Assembly: GCA_022360105.1 (NCBI GenBank)
Contig: JAKSDL010000886.1
Span: 1-13,615, forward strand
DNA length: 13,615 nucleotides
From: Pseudomonadota bacterium
Lineage (GTDB): Bacteria; SAR324; XYD2-FULL-50-16; JAHJRI01
Direction: 5' to 3'
Shown: positions 6,741 through 13,615 of the stretch, piece by piece
Layout: each line of letters starts with the position of its first letter
Position numbering within the stretch: the first letter of the stretch is position 1
Notes under the pieces: generated by a model
Databases searched by the model: none
What the model saw: the letters and a program-made list of their open reading frames with translations, nothing else
What the model was told of the DNA's origin: nothing
Made by a program: the position numbers and the translations under genes

Positions 6741-8363
6741 ATGAAATTAATCTCGACAGATAAAGAATTAAGTCACCTGGAAAGTCGTGTAATATACTTT
6801 GCCGAGCAGATGGGACGTACCCTTCCGGAAATCAGGTTTTTCATACTCGACGGACTTGAATTCGCTTCCCTGCTGGAAAAACATGTTTATCCCACCAGTC
6901 CCGTCAACATCTGGGAAGGCAAACGAATGGTTACCAAGAAGTTTCGCATCGAATCGGGGCAGGAATCCAGTCTTTATTATGAAGTCGTACAAACAGGTAA
7001 TCCCAGCTATGCCTACTTAAACAACACCAACTCGGCTATGATGCAGGCTTCGGTAATGGCTCATGTGGTAGGTCACTGTGAGTTTTCCGAATTAAATGTG
7101 TTGCGAGACTCCAATCCGGATCGCACCGAATATGTCATGTACCTGGTAAAAAAGGTAAATTCCGGCCAGCGCCAGATGGGTGAAAAAAACTACATGACCT
7201 ATTGGAACGCCTGTGAGTCTGTTATCCCGCTGATTTCTCCCCATTCCCAATTCAATTTGGATCATTCCGTAGAGGATGATGTACGTCCTCAAAAGGAATA
7301 TGCGGGTGTGGAGGCAGAAGAAGCTGAACAGAAAGATTACCTGCGACCGTTTTCCCACACCATGGATTCGCTGTTGAAATCCAAAGATTTCGAAAATGCC
7401 TGGGAGGTGGACAAACAGAAAAAAACACAGCAGGAGCAGATCAGCCGCACCGGATACCGTATCTACAGACCCTGTCAGGATATACTTGGATTTCTGCGTA
7501 ACTATGCGCCAACCAGTGGAGCTGAGCAGGCTATTTTGGATTACATGTATGTGTCCCACTCCACGCATGATTTTGTGATTCGAACCCAGATAATGAACGA
7601 AGGCTGGGCCATGTACTGGGAAAAAAAGATCATGCTGGAACTGTTCGCAGAAAAGGCTGTAAAAGGCATTATCGATTATGCCAAAGTCTTTTCCGGTGTC
7701 TGCGCACCCCGTCCTTTTTTCATGAGAAATCCTTACCATTTGGGATATCATCTTTGGAATCACATCGAAGAACTCTATAAAAAAGGCAAGGTCTCCCTGG
7801 ACTACATGGAAGAGATGGATGTTGATACCCGCGAGAAGTGGGATAAAGAAACAAATATGGATCCCCTGGAAGCCATGGGTCACCTGGTTAAAACCGTTAC
7901 GGATTACGAGTTTCTGCGACGGTTTTTGACGGAGGATCTTATCTATGAATTTCATTTGAACCGCATCTTTAAACAACACGCCGATTACTATGGCGTTAAC
8001 AAGGATGCCATTGTCAAGGAAAACGATTATTTTATCTGGCTTGATCCAAGGTCCGTTAAACAGGAGATGCTCTCCTTCTTTACCCATTTCCAGCGACCGC
8101 GGATTTACATCATCGACACCGATTTTATTGATGGCGGTCTCCTGCTGTTCCATCGAAATGATGGCAGGGCGCTTCGAAAAGCCTGGATAGAACCGACTCT
8201 TAAAAATATCAACTATATTTGGAAAAGTGCTGCGTCCCTGATTTCCGGAGAGAAAATTTACACGTACTCCAACCGCAAGTTTGAAGAAAAAGCGGTAAAA
8301 GAGATTACTTTTGAGGAAATCATGGAGAAAATGGATCGCAATAAAAAACCGTTTACTTACTAA
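6741..8363 (+). CDS. spoVR: SpoVR family protein (YcgB type)
   Basis: This 540-residue protein is a soluble SpoVR/YcgB homologue, slightly longer than the usual 470-510. Family landmarks are present in order: AYLNNTNS followed by VMAHVVGHCEF with His108 and His112 in an HVxGH pattern, a WNACESVIPLISPHSQ segment, the NEGWA signature at 286-290, and NPYHLG near 330. A C-terminal region of mixed strands includes RRFLTEDLIYEF. In the homologues I recall, NEGWA is followed by xxWH; here the last position is Glu294 (NEGWAMYWE). B. subtilis SpoVR affects spore cortex formation. In non-sporulating bacteria YcgB is co-regulated with yeaGH under stress. The molecular activity is not established; the conserved His and Glu residues suggest a metal site, which is inference. 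It lies third in the block, 91 bases after the DUF444 gene. Confidence 0.9.
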   Translation: MKLISTDKELSHLESRVIYFAEQMGRTLPEIRFFILDGLEFASLLEKHVYPTSPVNIWEGKRMVTKKFRIESGQESSLYYEVVQTGNPSYAYLNNTNSAMMQASVMAHVVGHCEFSELNVLRDSNPDRTEYVMYLVKKVNSGQRQMGEKNYMTYWNACESVIPLISPHSQFNLDHSVEDDVRPQKEYAGVEAEEAEQKDYLRPFSHTMDSLLKSKDFENAWEVDKQKKTQQEQISRTGYRIYRPCQDILGFLRNYAPTSGAEQAILDYMYVSHSTHDFVIRTQIMNEGWAMYWEKKIMLELFAEKAVKGIIDYAKVFSGVCAPRPFFMRNPYHLGYHLWNHIEELYKKGKVSLDYMEEMDVDTREKWDKETNMDPLEAMGHLVKTVTDYEFLRRFLTEDLIYEFHLNRIFKQHADYYGVNKDAIVKENDYFIWLDPRSVKQEMLSFFTHFQRPRIYIIDTDFIDGGLLLFHRNDGRALRKAWIEPTLKNINYIWKSAASLISGEKIYTYSNRKFEEKAVKEITFEEIMEKMDRNKKPFTY

Positions 8364-8401
8364 CCGACTAAGTGACCTGAGGTATCAAACCGGGATAAGT
8401 T

Positions 8402-10897
8402 ATGGAAACATTGGATCTAAAAGAACTATTAAATTACCAGCGGAAAAAAAGCATACGATTTTCAGAGTTTATCGAAGGTGTTGTCAACAGCCCCAACGAT
8501 TTTCTCCAAACATCCGCGTCCCTTATCAAAAGCGCCATCGAATACTTTGGATTTGAAATTGTTGTCAGGAGTGGTGAGCCCATTATCAGCTATAACATCT
8601 TCAAAGACCTGTTTTCAACCGGTATCAACGCCGTCTTTGGACAGGAACACTGCATTAAGCATGTGGTGAATGTCATCACCTCCTTTGACAACGAAGCAGG
8701 CTCCAACAGGGGAATTGTGCTGGTCGGTCCTCCGGCTTCCGGAAAGACAAACATTGTAGACCTGATTATTCGGGCTCTGGAAGAATACACCAAGGAAAAA
8801 ACGGTGAGGTTGTACAGTTTTAATTTCATGTTTTCCAATTCCCAGGGCCGTTCGTTTGAAGTTCGCTCCCAGTTTCGGCACAACCCTGTGTTGCTGATTC
8901 CCGTGACCATGCAAAACCCGGATGGCAATATCATTCAACCCCGCCAGATCCTGTTTGATTATATCAAGGAAAAGCACCAGGGTTCCAGTGATGATAAGAT
9001 TCCCAGTTTTTATTTCAATGCCACCCTGGATAAACGAACCCTGGATATCCTGGAAGGATTGATGCAGAATCCCATCAATAAAGACTTGTCCCTGTACGAG
9101 GTATTGGAAAAATATGTGTATGTGGAGGAAATCGAATTTTCCACCGCACAGGCCAAGGGAATTTCCAATATCGATGACACCAGCCAGCTCAAAGCTCGTG
9201 TAAACCAGGTTTTGATGGACAATAAGAACACAACGATCCTCAACAAGCACCTCCCCGGTAAAATGCTTTACAACTACAGCGGCGCCATTGTGGATTCCAA
9301 CCGCGGAATCCTGCATATTCATGATGCGTTTGGTTTACACGACGGGGCTCATGAGAAAGACTACAAACCGTTGTTGATGTTACTGGGTAGCGGAAAAGTT
9401 GCCATCGAATCCACCCAGGCTTCGGTGGATAACTCCGTGGTCATCACAACAAACATTGAAGAAATGAAGAATCTCGATCGACAATTGGATGCTTCCAAAT
9501 TGTTGGATCGAATCGAGCGGATTCCGGTTAACTATCTATTGGACGCCAACTCGGAAATGGATATTCTCAAGCGGGACATGTCGAACATGAGGGAAGAGTA
9601 CGATGTGGACCCCAACCTGCTCAGAATTGCCGCCTATTATGCCGTCATGACCCGATTGCTCCCTCCGATGCGGAAATCGTTTCCGGATCAGTGGAGTGAG
9701 GAAAAGAAAAAACTGTATCGCTCAATTACTCCTGAACAGAAATTGTTGATTTATTGTTCCCAAAACGAAGATCCCATCCGCACTATTCGTCAGCTGCCTC
9801 ACTGGCATCCATTCAGAAATGAAATGCTGCGGCTGGGATTGAGCCGCTACAATGTGGAATCCTTCTCGGACCTGATTATCACACACCCTAACGCAATTAA
9901 TTTGCAAGACACCGAGCTTTTCACCAACGAAGAGCTTAAGTTAATTGACGACGAGTTTATGCGTCACCTTTGGAACGAACACTTTCCTGAAGAAGGTAAA
10001 AGTGGGATTTCCGTGCGGCAATTACAAAACATCATGCGCAATACCATCTCCAATTCTGATGGTCGCAAAATCCACGTAGGTATTTTTCTCAAGCAACTCA
10101 CCCAGATGATTTCCGAAGGACCCGACTTGCACCATTGGTTGCTGATCGATGAGAAGTACAAAAAAGACAAACCTGTGATTCCTTTTAGAATGATTGGGTA
10201 TGCTTCCATTGAAACGGGTGCGGGAGATTACGGAGATTATAAAGGTCTGGTGGAAGTTGTCCGCAAACTCTATTTCTCCATTTTGAAGAAAGAGCTCACG
10301 ATTTGTACAGTAGACAGAAATCCGGAGCAAATTGAACATGATTTGAGAAAGTACATTCAATACGCCGTTCTCAACAGCGCCGTTCAAAATAAGGCATTTG
10401 CGCATGTAATGGTCCCCAAATACTCTTTTATAGATCCCCAAACCGGTCAGAAGACAGACAAACCGGATATCGAATACATGAAGAGTATCGAAAAAATCCT
10501 GGCTCCAGGCCGCAGTTTTAACCTGATACGCAAAGAAATTTCTCAAAAATTTCTGGATTTTCAATCTTCAGGGGAGATTGTTCTGGAAGAAGGTAAAAAT
10601 ATTATATCCTCCCGCAAAGATGCCTTGCTGCAGTGTTTTGGCAAAGAATACTCGGTGTTGATCTCTCATCGAAAAGTAGATGGTGAAATTAATCCCGAGC
10701 AATTGAAAAACGCCTTCTTTCACAAAAAGAACGACCCCAAGCGTTTACCACAATATCCGCCTAAAATTAAGGAGTTTATGAAAGGTATTATCCACAACAT
10801 GCATGAATTTTACTCCTACTCTCCGGAAATTGCTTTGGATACGGTTGTATTTGCCTTGCGGAAAAATATCATCAAGTTTGAAGAGATTTTAAGTTAG
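8402..10897 (+). CDS. Second PrkA-family AAA+ protein, longer and divergent
   Basis: This 831-residue protein has the same two-part plan as the first PrkA but low visible identity to it. Walker A is GPPASGKT at 109-116 (Lys115). The Walker B-like motif is GILHIHD at 302-308, ending in Asp308 where the first copy has Glu. A sensor-like VVITTNIEE lies near 345. The C-terminal part holds VPKYSFIDPQTGQ and PDIEYMKSIE near 690, the same signature found near 622 in the first copy, so both PrkA domains are retained. It lacks the terminal Cys-x-x-Cys of the first copy, and most of its extra length falls in the middle and C-terminal half. The start has only a weak site (GGGATAAG, 8392-8399) and lies 38 bases after spoVR, which implies co-transcription. 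It may form a hetero-oligomer with the first PrkA or act on a different partner; both ideas are inference. Confidence 0.85.
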   Translation: METLDLKELLNYQRKKSIRFSEFIEGVVNSPNDFLQTSASLIKSAIEYFGFEIVVRSGEPIISYNIFKDLFSTGINAVFGQEHCIKHVVNVITSFDNEAGSNRGIVLVGPPASGKTNIVDLIIRALEEYTKEKTVRLYSFNFMFSNSQGRSFEVRSQFRHNPVLLIPVTMQNPDGNIIQPRQILFDYIKEKHQGSSDDKIPSFYFNATLDKRTLDILEGLMQNPINKDLSLYEVLEKYVYVEEIEFSTAQAKGISNIDDTSQLKARVNQVLMDNKNTTILNKHLPGKMLYNYSGAIVDSNRGILHIHDAFGLHDGAHEKDYKPLLMLLGSGKVAIESTQASVDNSVVITTNIEEMKNLDRQLDASKLLDRIERIPVNYLLDANSEMDILKRDMSNMREEYDVDPNLLRIAAYYAVMTRLLPPMRKSFPDQWSEEKKKLYRSITPEQKLLIYCSQNEDPIRTIRQLPHWHPFRNEMLRLGLSRYNVESFSDLIITHPNAINLQDTELFTNEELKLIDDEFMRHLWNEHFPEEGKSGISVRQLQNIMRNTISNSDGRKIHVGIFLKQLTQMISEGPDLHHWLLIDEKYKKDKPVIPFRMIGYASIETGAGDYGDYKGLVEVVRKLYFSILKKELTICTVDRNPEQIEHDLRKYIQYAVLNSAVQNKAFAHVMVPKYSFIDPQTGQKTDKPDIEYMKSIEKILAPGRSFNLIRKEISQKFLDFQSSGEIVLEEGKNIISSRKDALLQCFGKEYSVLISHRKVDGEINPEQLKNAFFHKKNDPKRLPQYPPKIKEFMKGIIHNMHEFYSYSPEIALDTVVFALRKNIIKFEEILS

Positions 10898-11129
10898 GTT
10901 AATTTCATTCCGGTTGACTTTTTGATTTCAACCTTTTAGGTTGAGATTCCATCAAACGATTGAATCGTTCTGTGCAAACTGTTTAAATCCCTCAGTTGTT
11001 GCGGAACAAGCCAATTCAATTCGAAACAAAAGACCGGGTTTTGGAAATCACAGGGAGGTCGGCAGGCGAAAAGGAGAGCGTTTGCCGGGTTGGGCACTCA
11101 GGATATCTCTAAAATCCGGTCACAAGGCC
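10898..11129. other. Gene-free stretch between converging prkA2 and lysR genes
   Basis: I see no supported gene here. Apart from the hairpins at 10912-10944 there is a perfect short palindrome, AACGATT-G-AATCGTT (10955-10969), which could be a small hairpin or a protein-binding site. A short open frame in this stretch has no ribosome binding site and an unusual composition, and was not accepted. Confidence 0.55.
10912..10944 (+). other. Overlapping alternative hairpins after the second prkA gene
   Basis: GGTTGA (10912-10917) can pair with TCAACC (10928-10933). The same segment, extended as TCAACCT (10928-10934), can instead pair with AGGTTGA (10938-10944) around a 3-base loop. The two stems exclude each other. 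No T-run follows the second, so an intrinsic terminator is not supported; a 3' stability element for the block's mRNA is possible. Confidence 0.4.
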
Positions 11130-11143
11130 TCACTCTTGTGACC
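11118..11143 (-). terminator. Possible terminator overlapping the lysR stop codon
   Basis: A perfect 9-bp inverted repeat, GGTCACAAG (11118-11126) with CTTGTGACC (11135-11143), encloses the TGA stop of the LysR gene in its loop. Read on the minus strand, the stem is followed by GGATTTTAG, a short T-run. It is plausible as an intrinsic terminator of the LysR gene, though the T-tract is weak. Confidence 0.5.
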
Positions 11144-12011
11144 AGACTTCTTCTACCTGTTTCACCAAAGCCTGAATAAGTGGATCATCTACTCGTTTAC
11201 GATGGCAGGCAAAGGAAAGATCAATTTCTGCGACCGGCTGATCCCGTATTGCAATGGTACCTGCCTGTTCTCCAATGACCGCTTCGTTTTCAATCATCAG
11301 TGTTACTCCAACGCCTGAGGAGGCGAGAGTTTTCATAGCAGATTCCTGATCAGAGATCACCGCCTTTTGCGGTTCAACCTTTTGTTCATTAAAGATCGAT
11401 TCCGTGATATCGGAAAAGTAGCAATGTTCCGGTGCCCAAATCCAGGGGAGGTTGCAGAGCTGTTTTAAATCCCAGGATTTCATTCGTTCCTCCCACGCTG
11501 CCGGACCAGCCAGAAGCAGGTTAAACCTGGTTAATTTGAAAGCCTTTATTTCCGGGGCATCTATTTTGCCATAAACAAATCCGGTATCCAATTGTTCGGT
11601 TTTAATGTCATGTAACACCTGCCAGGATGTTTTCTGCAAAAGATGCAATTCAAGACCGGGGAAATTGGATTTGACGCTGGAGAAAAGATCGCTGATCTTC
11701 AGGTATTTGGGATCTATATTCAAGCCCAGTGTTACAATGCCTGCCACTTCGTCTCTCAATTGACCGGCCTGGATACGAATTTCATTTTCCAACTGAAGCG
11801 TTTGCCTTGCCTTTTCTTGCAGAAGTTCACCCGCCTTGGTCAACTGCATTCCTTTTGGCATTCTTTTGAACAAAGGTAGCCCGAGCTCTTCTTCAAGAGC
11901 CTTAATGTGAGCGCTAACAGCCGGTTGACTGGTATGGAGTCTTTCAGCAGCCCTGGTCAGATGGCCTTCTTCAGCAACAGCAACAAAGGTTCTGAGTTGA
12001 TACAATTCCAC
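11130..12011 (-). CDS. LysR-type transcriptional regulator
   Basis: This is a typical LysR protein of 293 residues from the chosen GTG start. The N-terminal winged helix-turn-helix is clear: ELYQLRTFVAVAEEGHLTRA, then AERLHTSQPAVSAHIKALEE over the first ~45 residues, followed by LGLPLFKR and the linker helix. The rest fits the LysR substrate-binding domain. The GTG at 12011 is preferred over an upstream TTG at 12023 because the protein then begins MELYQLRTF like its relatives and GAGAGGA lies just upstream of GTG. The gene diverges from the methyltransferase-homoserine dehydrogenase pair with a ~250-base shared region, the usual arrangement for a regulator and its target. The effector cannot be read from sequence; a role in methionine or SAM metabolism is inferred only from the neighbours. 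Confidence 0.9.
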   Translation of the reverse strand: MELYQLRTFVAVAEEGHLTRAAERLHTSQPAVSAHIKALEEELGLPLFKRMPKGMQLTKAGELLQEKARQTLQLENEIRIQAGQLRDEVAGIVTLGLNIDPKYLKISDLFSSVKSNFPGLELHLLQKTSWQVLHDIKTEQLDTGFVYGKIDAPEIKAFKLTRFNLLLAGPAAWEERMKSWDLKQLCNLPWIWAPEHCYFSDITESIFNEQKVEPQKAVISDQESAMKTLASSGVGVTLMIENEAVIGEQAGTIAIRDQPVAEIDLSFACHRKRVDDPLIQALVKQVEEVWSQE

Positions 12012-12260
12012 AGTTCCTCTCAATAATACGGTTTAATCCAAGAATCTCACGCCTTAGCAGATATAAGTCCATTGTAGTACGAACGTGAGTGGACATCAAA
12101 TCCTATGGGTAAGTCTTGAAAGTGTCAATCAGGATTTCTGAAGACGGATATTTCCATTTACAATTGGATTATTTCGGGAAGAATTAACTATGCTTAAATT
12201 CTGTGATTGAAGTTCTTGCTTGAAATATTACTTTTGAAACAAAAACAAAGGGGAATAGAT
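12012..12260. promoter_or_regulatory. Divergent promoter/operator region of lysR and methyltransferase genes
   Basis: This spacer should carry both promoters and the LysR operator. Two short dyads interlock: CTCACG (12046-12051) with CGTGAG (12084-12089), and GTCCA (12067-12071) with TGGAC (12090-12094). They could be operator half-sites or alternative RNA pairings. A weak plus-strand promoter candidate is TTGGAT (12164-12169) with TATGCT (12189-12194), at a long 19-base spacing. I could not recognise a SAM or SAH riboswitch. Confidence 0.4.
12248..12254 (+). promoter_or_regulatory. Ribosome binding site deciding the methyltransferase start
   Basis: AAGGGGA lies six bases before the ATG at 12261. 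An in-frame TTG at 12207 would give 18 extra residues that look unlike the family and has no such site, so the ATG is chosen. Confidence 0.85.
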
Positions 12261-12884
12261 ATGAGCAGTCTGCAATACTTTGATGATGTGGCTACCCAAT
12301 GGGATAAAATGAGAACTGATTTTTTCTCAGAAGCAGTCAGAATTAAAGCAATCCAAACCGCCAATGTAAAACCGGGCCATATTGCTGCCGATATTGGTGC
12401 TGGAACCGGATTTATCACCGAAGGTCTGATTAAATATGGGGTTCAAGTGATGGCAATCGATCAATCACAGAAGATGCTGAATGTATTACAGCAGAAATTT
12501 GGGTCAAGGGGAAACATCTCAATCCATCAGGGAGAGTCTCAAAATCTGCCTTTGGAAGATCAATCGGTTGATTTTGCATTTGCCAATATGTACCTGCATC
12601 ATGTTGAAAATCCTCCATTGTCCATTAAAGAAATCAATCGGATTTTAAAACCAGGTGGAAAATTAATAATAACCGATCTGGACTTGCATGATTTTGATTT
12701 TTTATTGAAGGAGCATAACGACAGGTGGCCTGGTTTTGAACGAGAATCCATAAAAGAGTGGCTGTTAAATGCAGGATTCACTGCTGTGAATGTTGATTGT
12801 GTCAATCAACGTTGCAAGGCTTCATCTTCGGGAGGCTTGAAACATGCTGATATCTCGATTTTCATAGCTTCCGGAGTTAAATAA
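12261..12884 (+). CDS. Class I SAM-dependent methyltransferase
   Basis: This 207-residue protein is of the Methyltransf_11/UbiE-like type. Motif I is DIGAGTG at 44-50, the SAM-binding glycine loop. The acidic residue after strand 2 is in VMAIDQSQKM. NLPLEDQSVDFAFANMYLHH covers motifs II-III, and RILKPGGKLIITDLDLHDFD is the usual post-motif strand. A C-terminal HNDRWPGF stretch recalls methyltransferases that in other genomes are fused to or lie near ArsR-type regulators. The substrate cannot be assigned. It stops four bases before the homoserine dehydrogenase start, so the two are almost certainly co-transcribed, and it is divergent from a LysR gene. That context favours a job in methionine/SAM metabolism over ubiquinone synthesis, but this is inference. 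Confidence 0.85.
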   Translation: MSSLQYFDDVATQWDKMRTDFFSEAVRIKAIQTANVKPGHIAADIGAGTGFITEGLIKYGVQVMAIDQSQKMLNVLQQKFGSRGNISIHQGESQNLPLEDQSVDFAFANMYLHHVENPPLSIKEINRILKPGGKLIITDLDLHDFDFLLKEHNDRWPGFERESIKEWLLNAGFTAVNVDCVNQRCKASSSGGLKHADISIFIASGVK

Positions 12885-12888
12885 ATAA

Positions 12889-13615
12889 ATGGCTAAGAAT
12901 ATCAACATCGGATTGTTTGGTTTTGGAACCGTGGGTAGAGGGGTTTACGATCTGATAGAAAGGAATCGGTCTGACCTGGAGAAAAAACTTGGAAAACAGA
13001 TATCCATTGCAAAAGTAGCTGTTGCTCATCCAGAGATTGATAGAGGTTCCGAGTTTTCCCAGGATTTGTTTACAGATGACTACCTTTCAATAGTGAACCA
13101 TGATTCTGTAAATTTCCTGATCGAACTCACCGGAAATCCTTCAGCTGCTGCGGAAATATTGGAGAATGGTTTTGCAAACGGGAAACCGGTGGTCACAGCC
13201 AACAAAGAACTACTGGCACATGACGGCCCAAAATTTTACAGATTAGCTAAGAATTCCGGGATTCCATTTGGATTTGAAGCAGCCGTTTGTTCAGGCACTC
13301 CGGTAATTAACTGGCTGACAAAAGGATATTCCGGAGACCAGGTCACATCGATCACCGGTATCTTAAACAGCACCAGTAATTATATACTTAGTGAAATGGA
13401 AAAAGGGGTTTCCTTTCAACAGGCCTTATATGAAGCCCAACAGGCAGGCTATGCGGAGTCGGATGCCAGTAAGGATATACAAGGCCTGGATACAGCTCAT
13501 AAACTTGCCATTTTGGTCCACAACGTTTTGGATGAATCCTTTAGCTTTTCGGACCTGAAAATCGAAGGTATCGATCAGCTCACATCTGAAGACATTCAGG
13601 CCTCAATTAGACAAA
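12889..13615 (+). CDS. hom: Homoserine dehydrogenase, 3' end outside window
   Basis: The first 242 residues are visible. They would catalyse NAD(P)H-dependent reduction of aspartate semialdehyde to homoserine, the branch to threonine and methionine. The Rossmann motif GFGTVG is at 11-16. KPVVTANKELLA, EAAVCSGTPVI and GILNSTSNYI follow in the family order. The signature GYAESDASKDIQGLDTAHK contains Asp201 and Lys205, which correspond to the catalytic Asp-Lys pair. There is no N-terminal aspartokinase domain, so it is monofunctional at this end; a C-terminal ACT domain may lie beyond the window. The ATG at 12889 follows the methyltransferase stop after four bases; the nearest GGAG (12873-12876) is rather distant, so translational coupling is likely. 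Confidence 0.93.
   Translation, partial: MAKNINIGLFGFGTVGRGVYDLIERNRSDLEKKLGKQISIAKVAVAHPEIDRGSEFSQDLFTDDYLSIVNHDSVNFLIELTGNPSAAAEILENGFANGKPVVTANKELLAHDGPKFYRLAKNSGIPFGFEAAVCSGTPVINWLTKGYSGDQVTSITGILNSTSNYILSEMEKGVSFQQALYEAQQAGYAESDASKDIQGLDTAHKLAILVHNVLDESFSFSDLKIEGIDQLTSEDIQASIRQ

Noticed and set aside
7092..8153. Long open frame on the minus strand opposite spoVR (about 350 codons)
   Set aside because: It lies wholly inside a gene with clear SpoVR motifs, has no recognisable domain or ribosome binding site, and similar antisense frames occur opposite the other long genes, so it reflects codon bias.
8615..9322. Minus-strand open frame opposite the second prkA gene
   Set aside because: It overlaps the Walker A to Walker B region of the real gene and has no supporting start signal.
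10941..11141. Short plus-strand open frame of 66 codons between prkA2 and lysR
   Set aside because: It has no ribosome binding site, its translation resembles no family, and its end overlaps the LysR terminator stem.
12207..12209. TTG at 12207 as the methyltransferase start
   Set aside because: It lacks a ribosome binding site, while the ATG at 12261 has AAGGGGA six bases upstream and begins where the family homology begins.
12012..12260. SAM or SAH riboswitch before the methyltransferase-hom pair
   Set aside because: I could find no recognisable core of the known classes; only short dyads are present. A covariance-model search would settle it.

Overview
The window looks like bacterial chromosome of moderate GC content. 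It has compact single-strand gene blocks separated by AT-rich spacers and shows no phage, transposase, CRISPR or tRNA signal. The gene content (a fused PutA-type proline catabolic protein, a PrkA/DUF444/SpoVR cluster, a homoserine dehydrogenase) and a CACGAAG-type inverted repeat would fit a Gram-negative environmental lineage such as Desulfobacterota or a Calditrichota/FCB-like group. That placement is inference; no rRNA or marker gene is present to fix it.

Layout. (1) 2-2572 (+): the 3' part of a putA-like gene that begins upstream of the window. The end of its proline dehydrogenase domain keeps the substrate-binding residues, but its aldehyde dehydrogenase domain lacks all three canonical catalytic residues. 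(2) 2573-3316: a 744-base AT-rich spacer with T-tracts, a 111-base imperfect inverted repeat, a sigma-54-like -24/-12 site and two leader hairpins. (3) 3317-10897 (+): a four-gene block with gaps of 51, 91 and 38 bases: PrkA-family AAA+ protein, DUF444 protein (YeaH/YhbH) with a VWA-type DxSxS motif, SpoVR/YcgB, then a second, longer and divergent PrkA-family protein. (4) 10898-11129: a short gene-free stretch with small hairpins. (5) 11130-12011 (-): a LysR-type regulator, divergent from (6) 12261-12884 (+), a class I SAM-dependent methyltransferase, followed four bases later by (7) homoserine dehydrogenase, cut by the window end.

How the genes may work together. The central block is the YeaG-YeaH-YcgB stress module known from Enterobacteria and Bacillus relatives, here expanded by a second PrkA. 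An AAA+ ATPase beside a VWA-domain protein recalls MoxR/VWA and RavA/ViaA machines, so a remodelling complex acting on or with SpoVR is a reasonable hypothesis, but it is inference. The LysR, methyltransferase and homoserine dehydrogenase arrangement suggests a small regulon in methionine/threonine or SAM metabolism.

The observations most worth following are the catalytically empty but intact ALDH domain of the PutA protein, the paired PrkA proteins bracketing DUF444 and SpoVR, a His-to-Glu change in the SpoVR signature, and the sigma-54-like site in front of the block.
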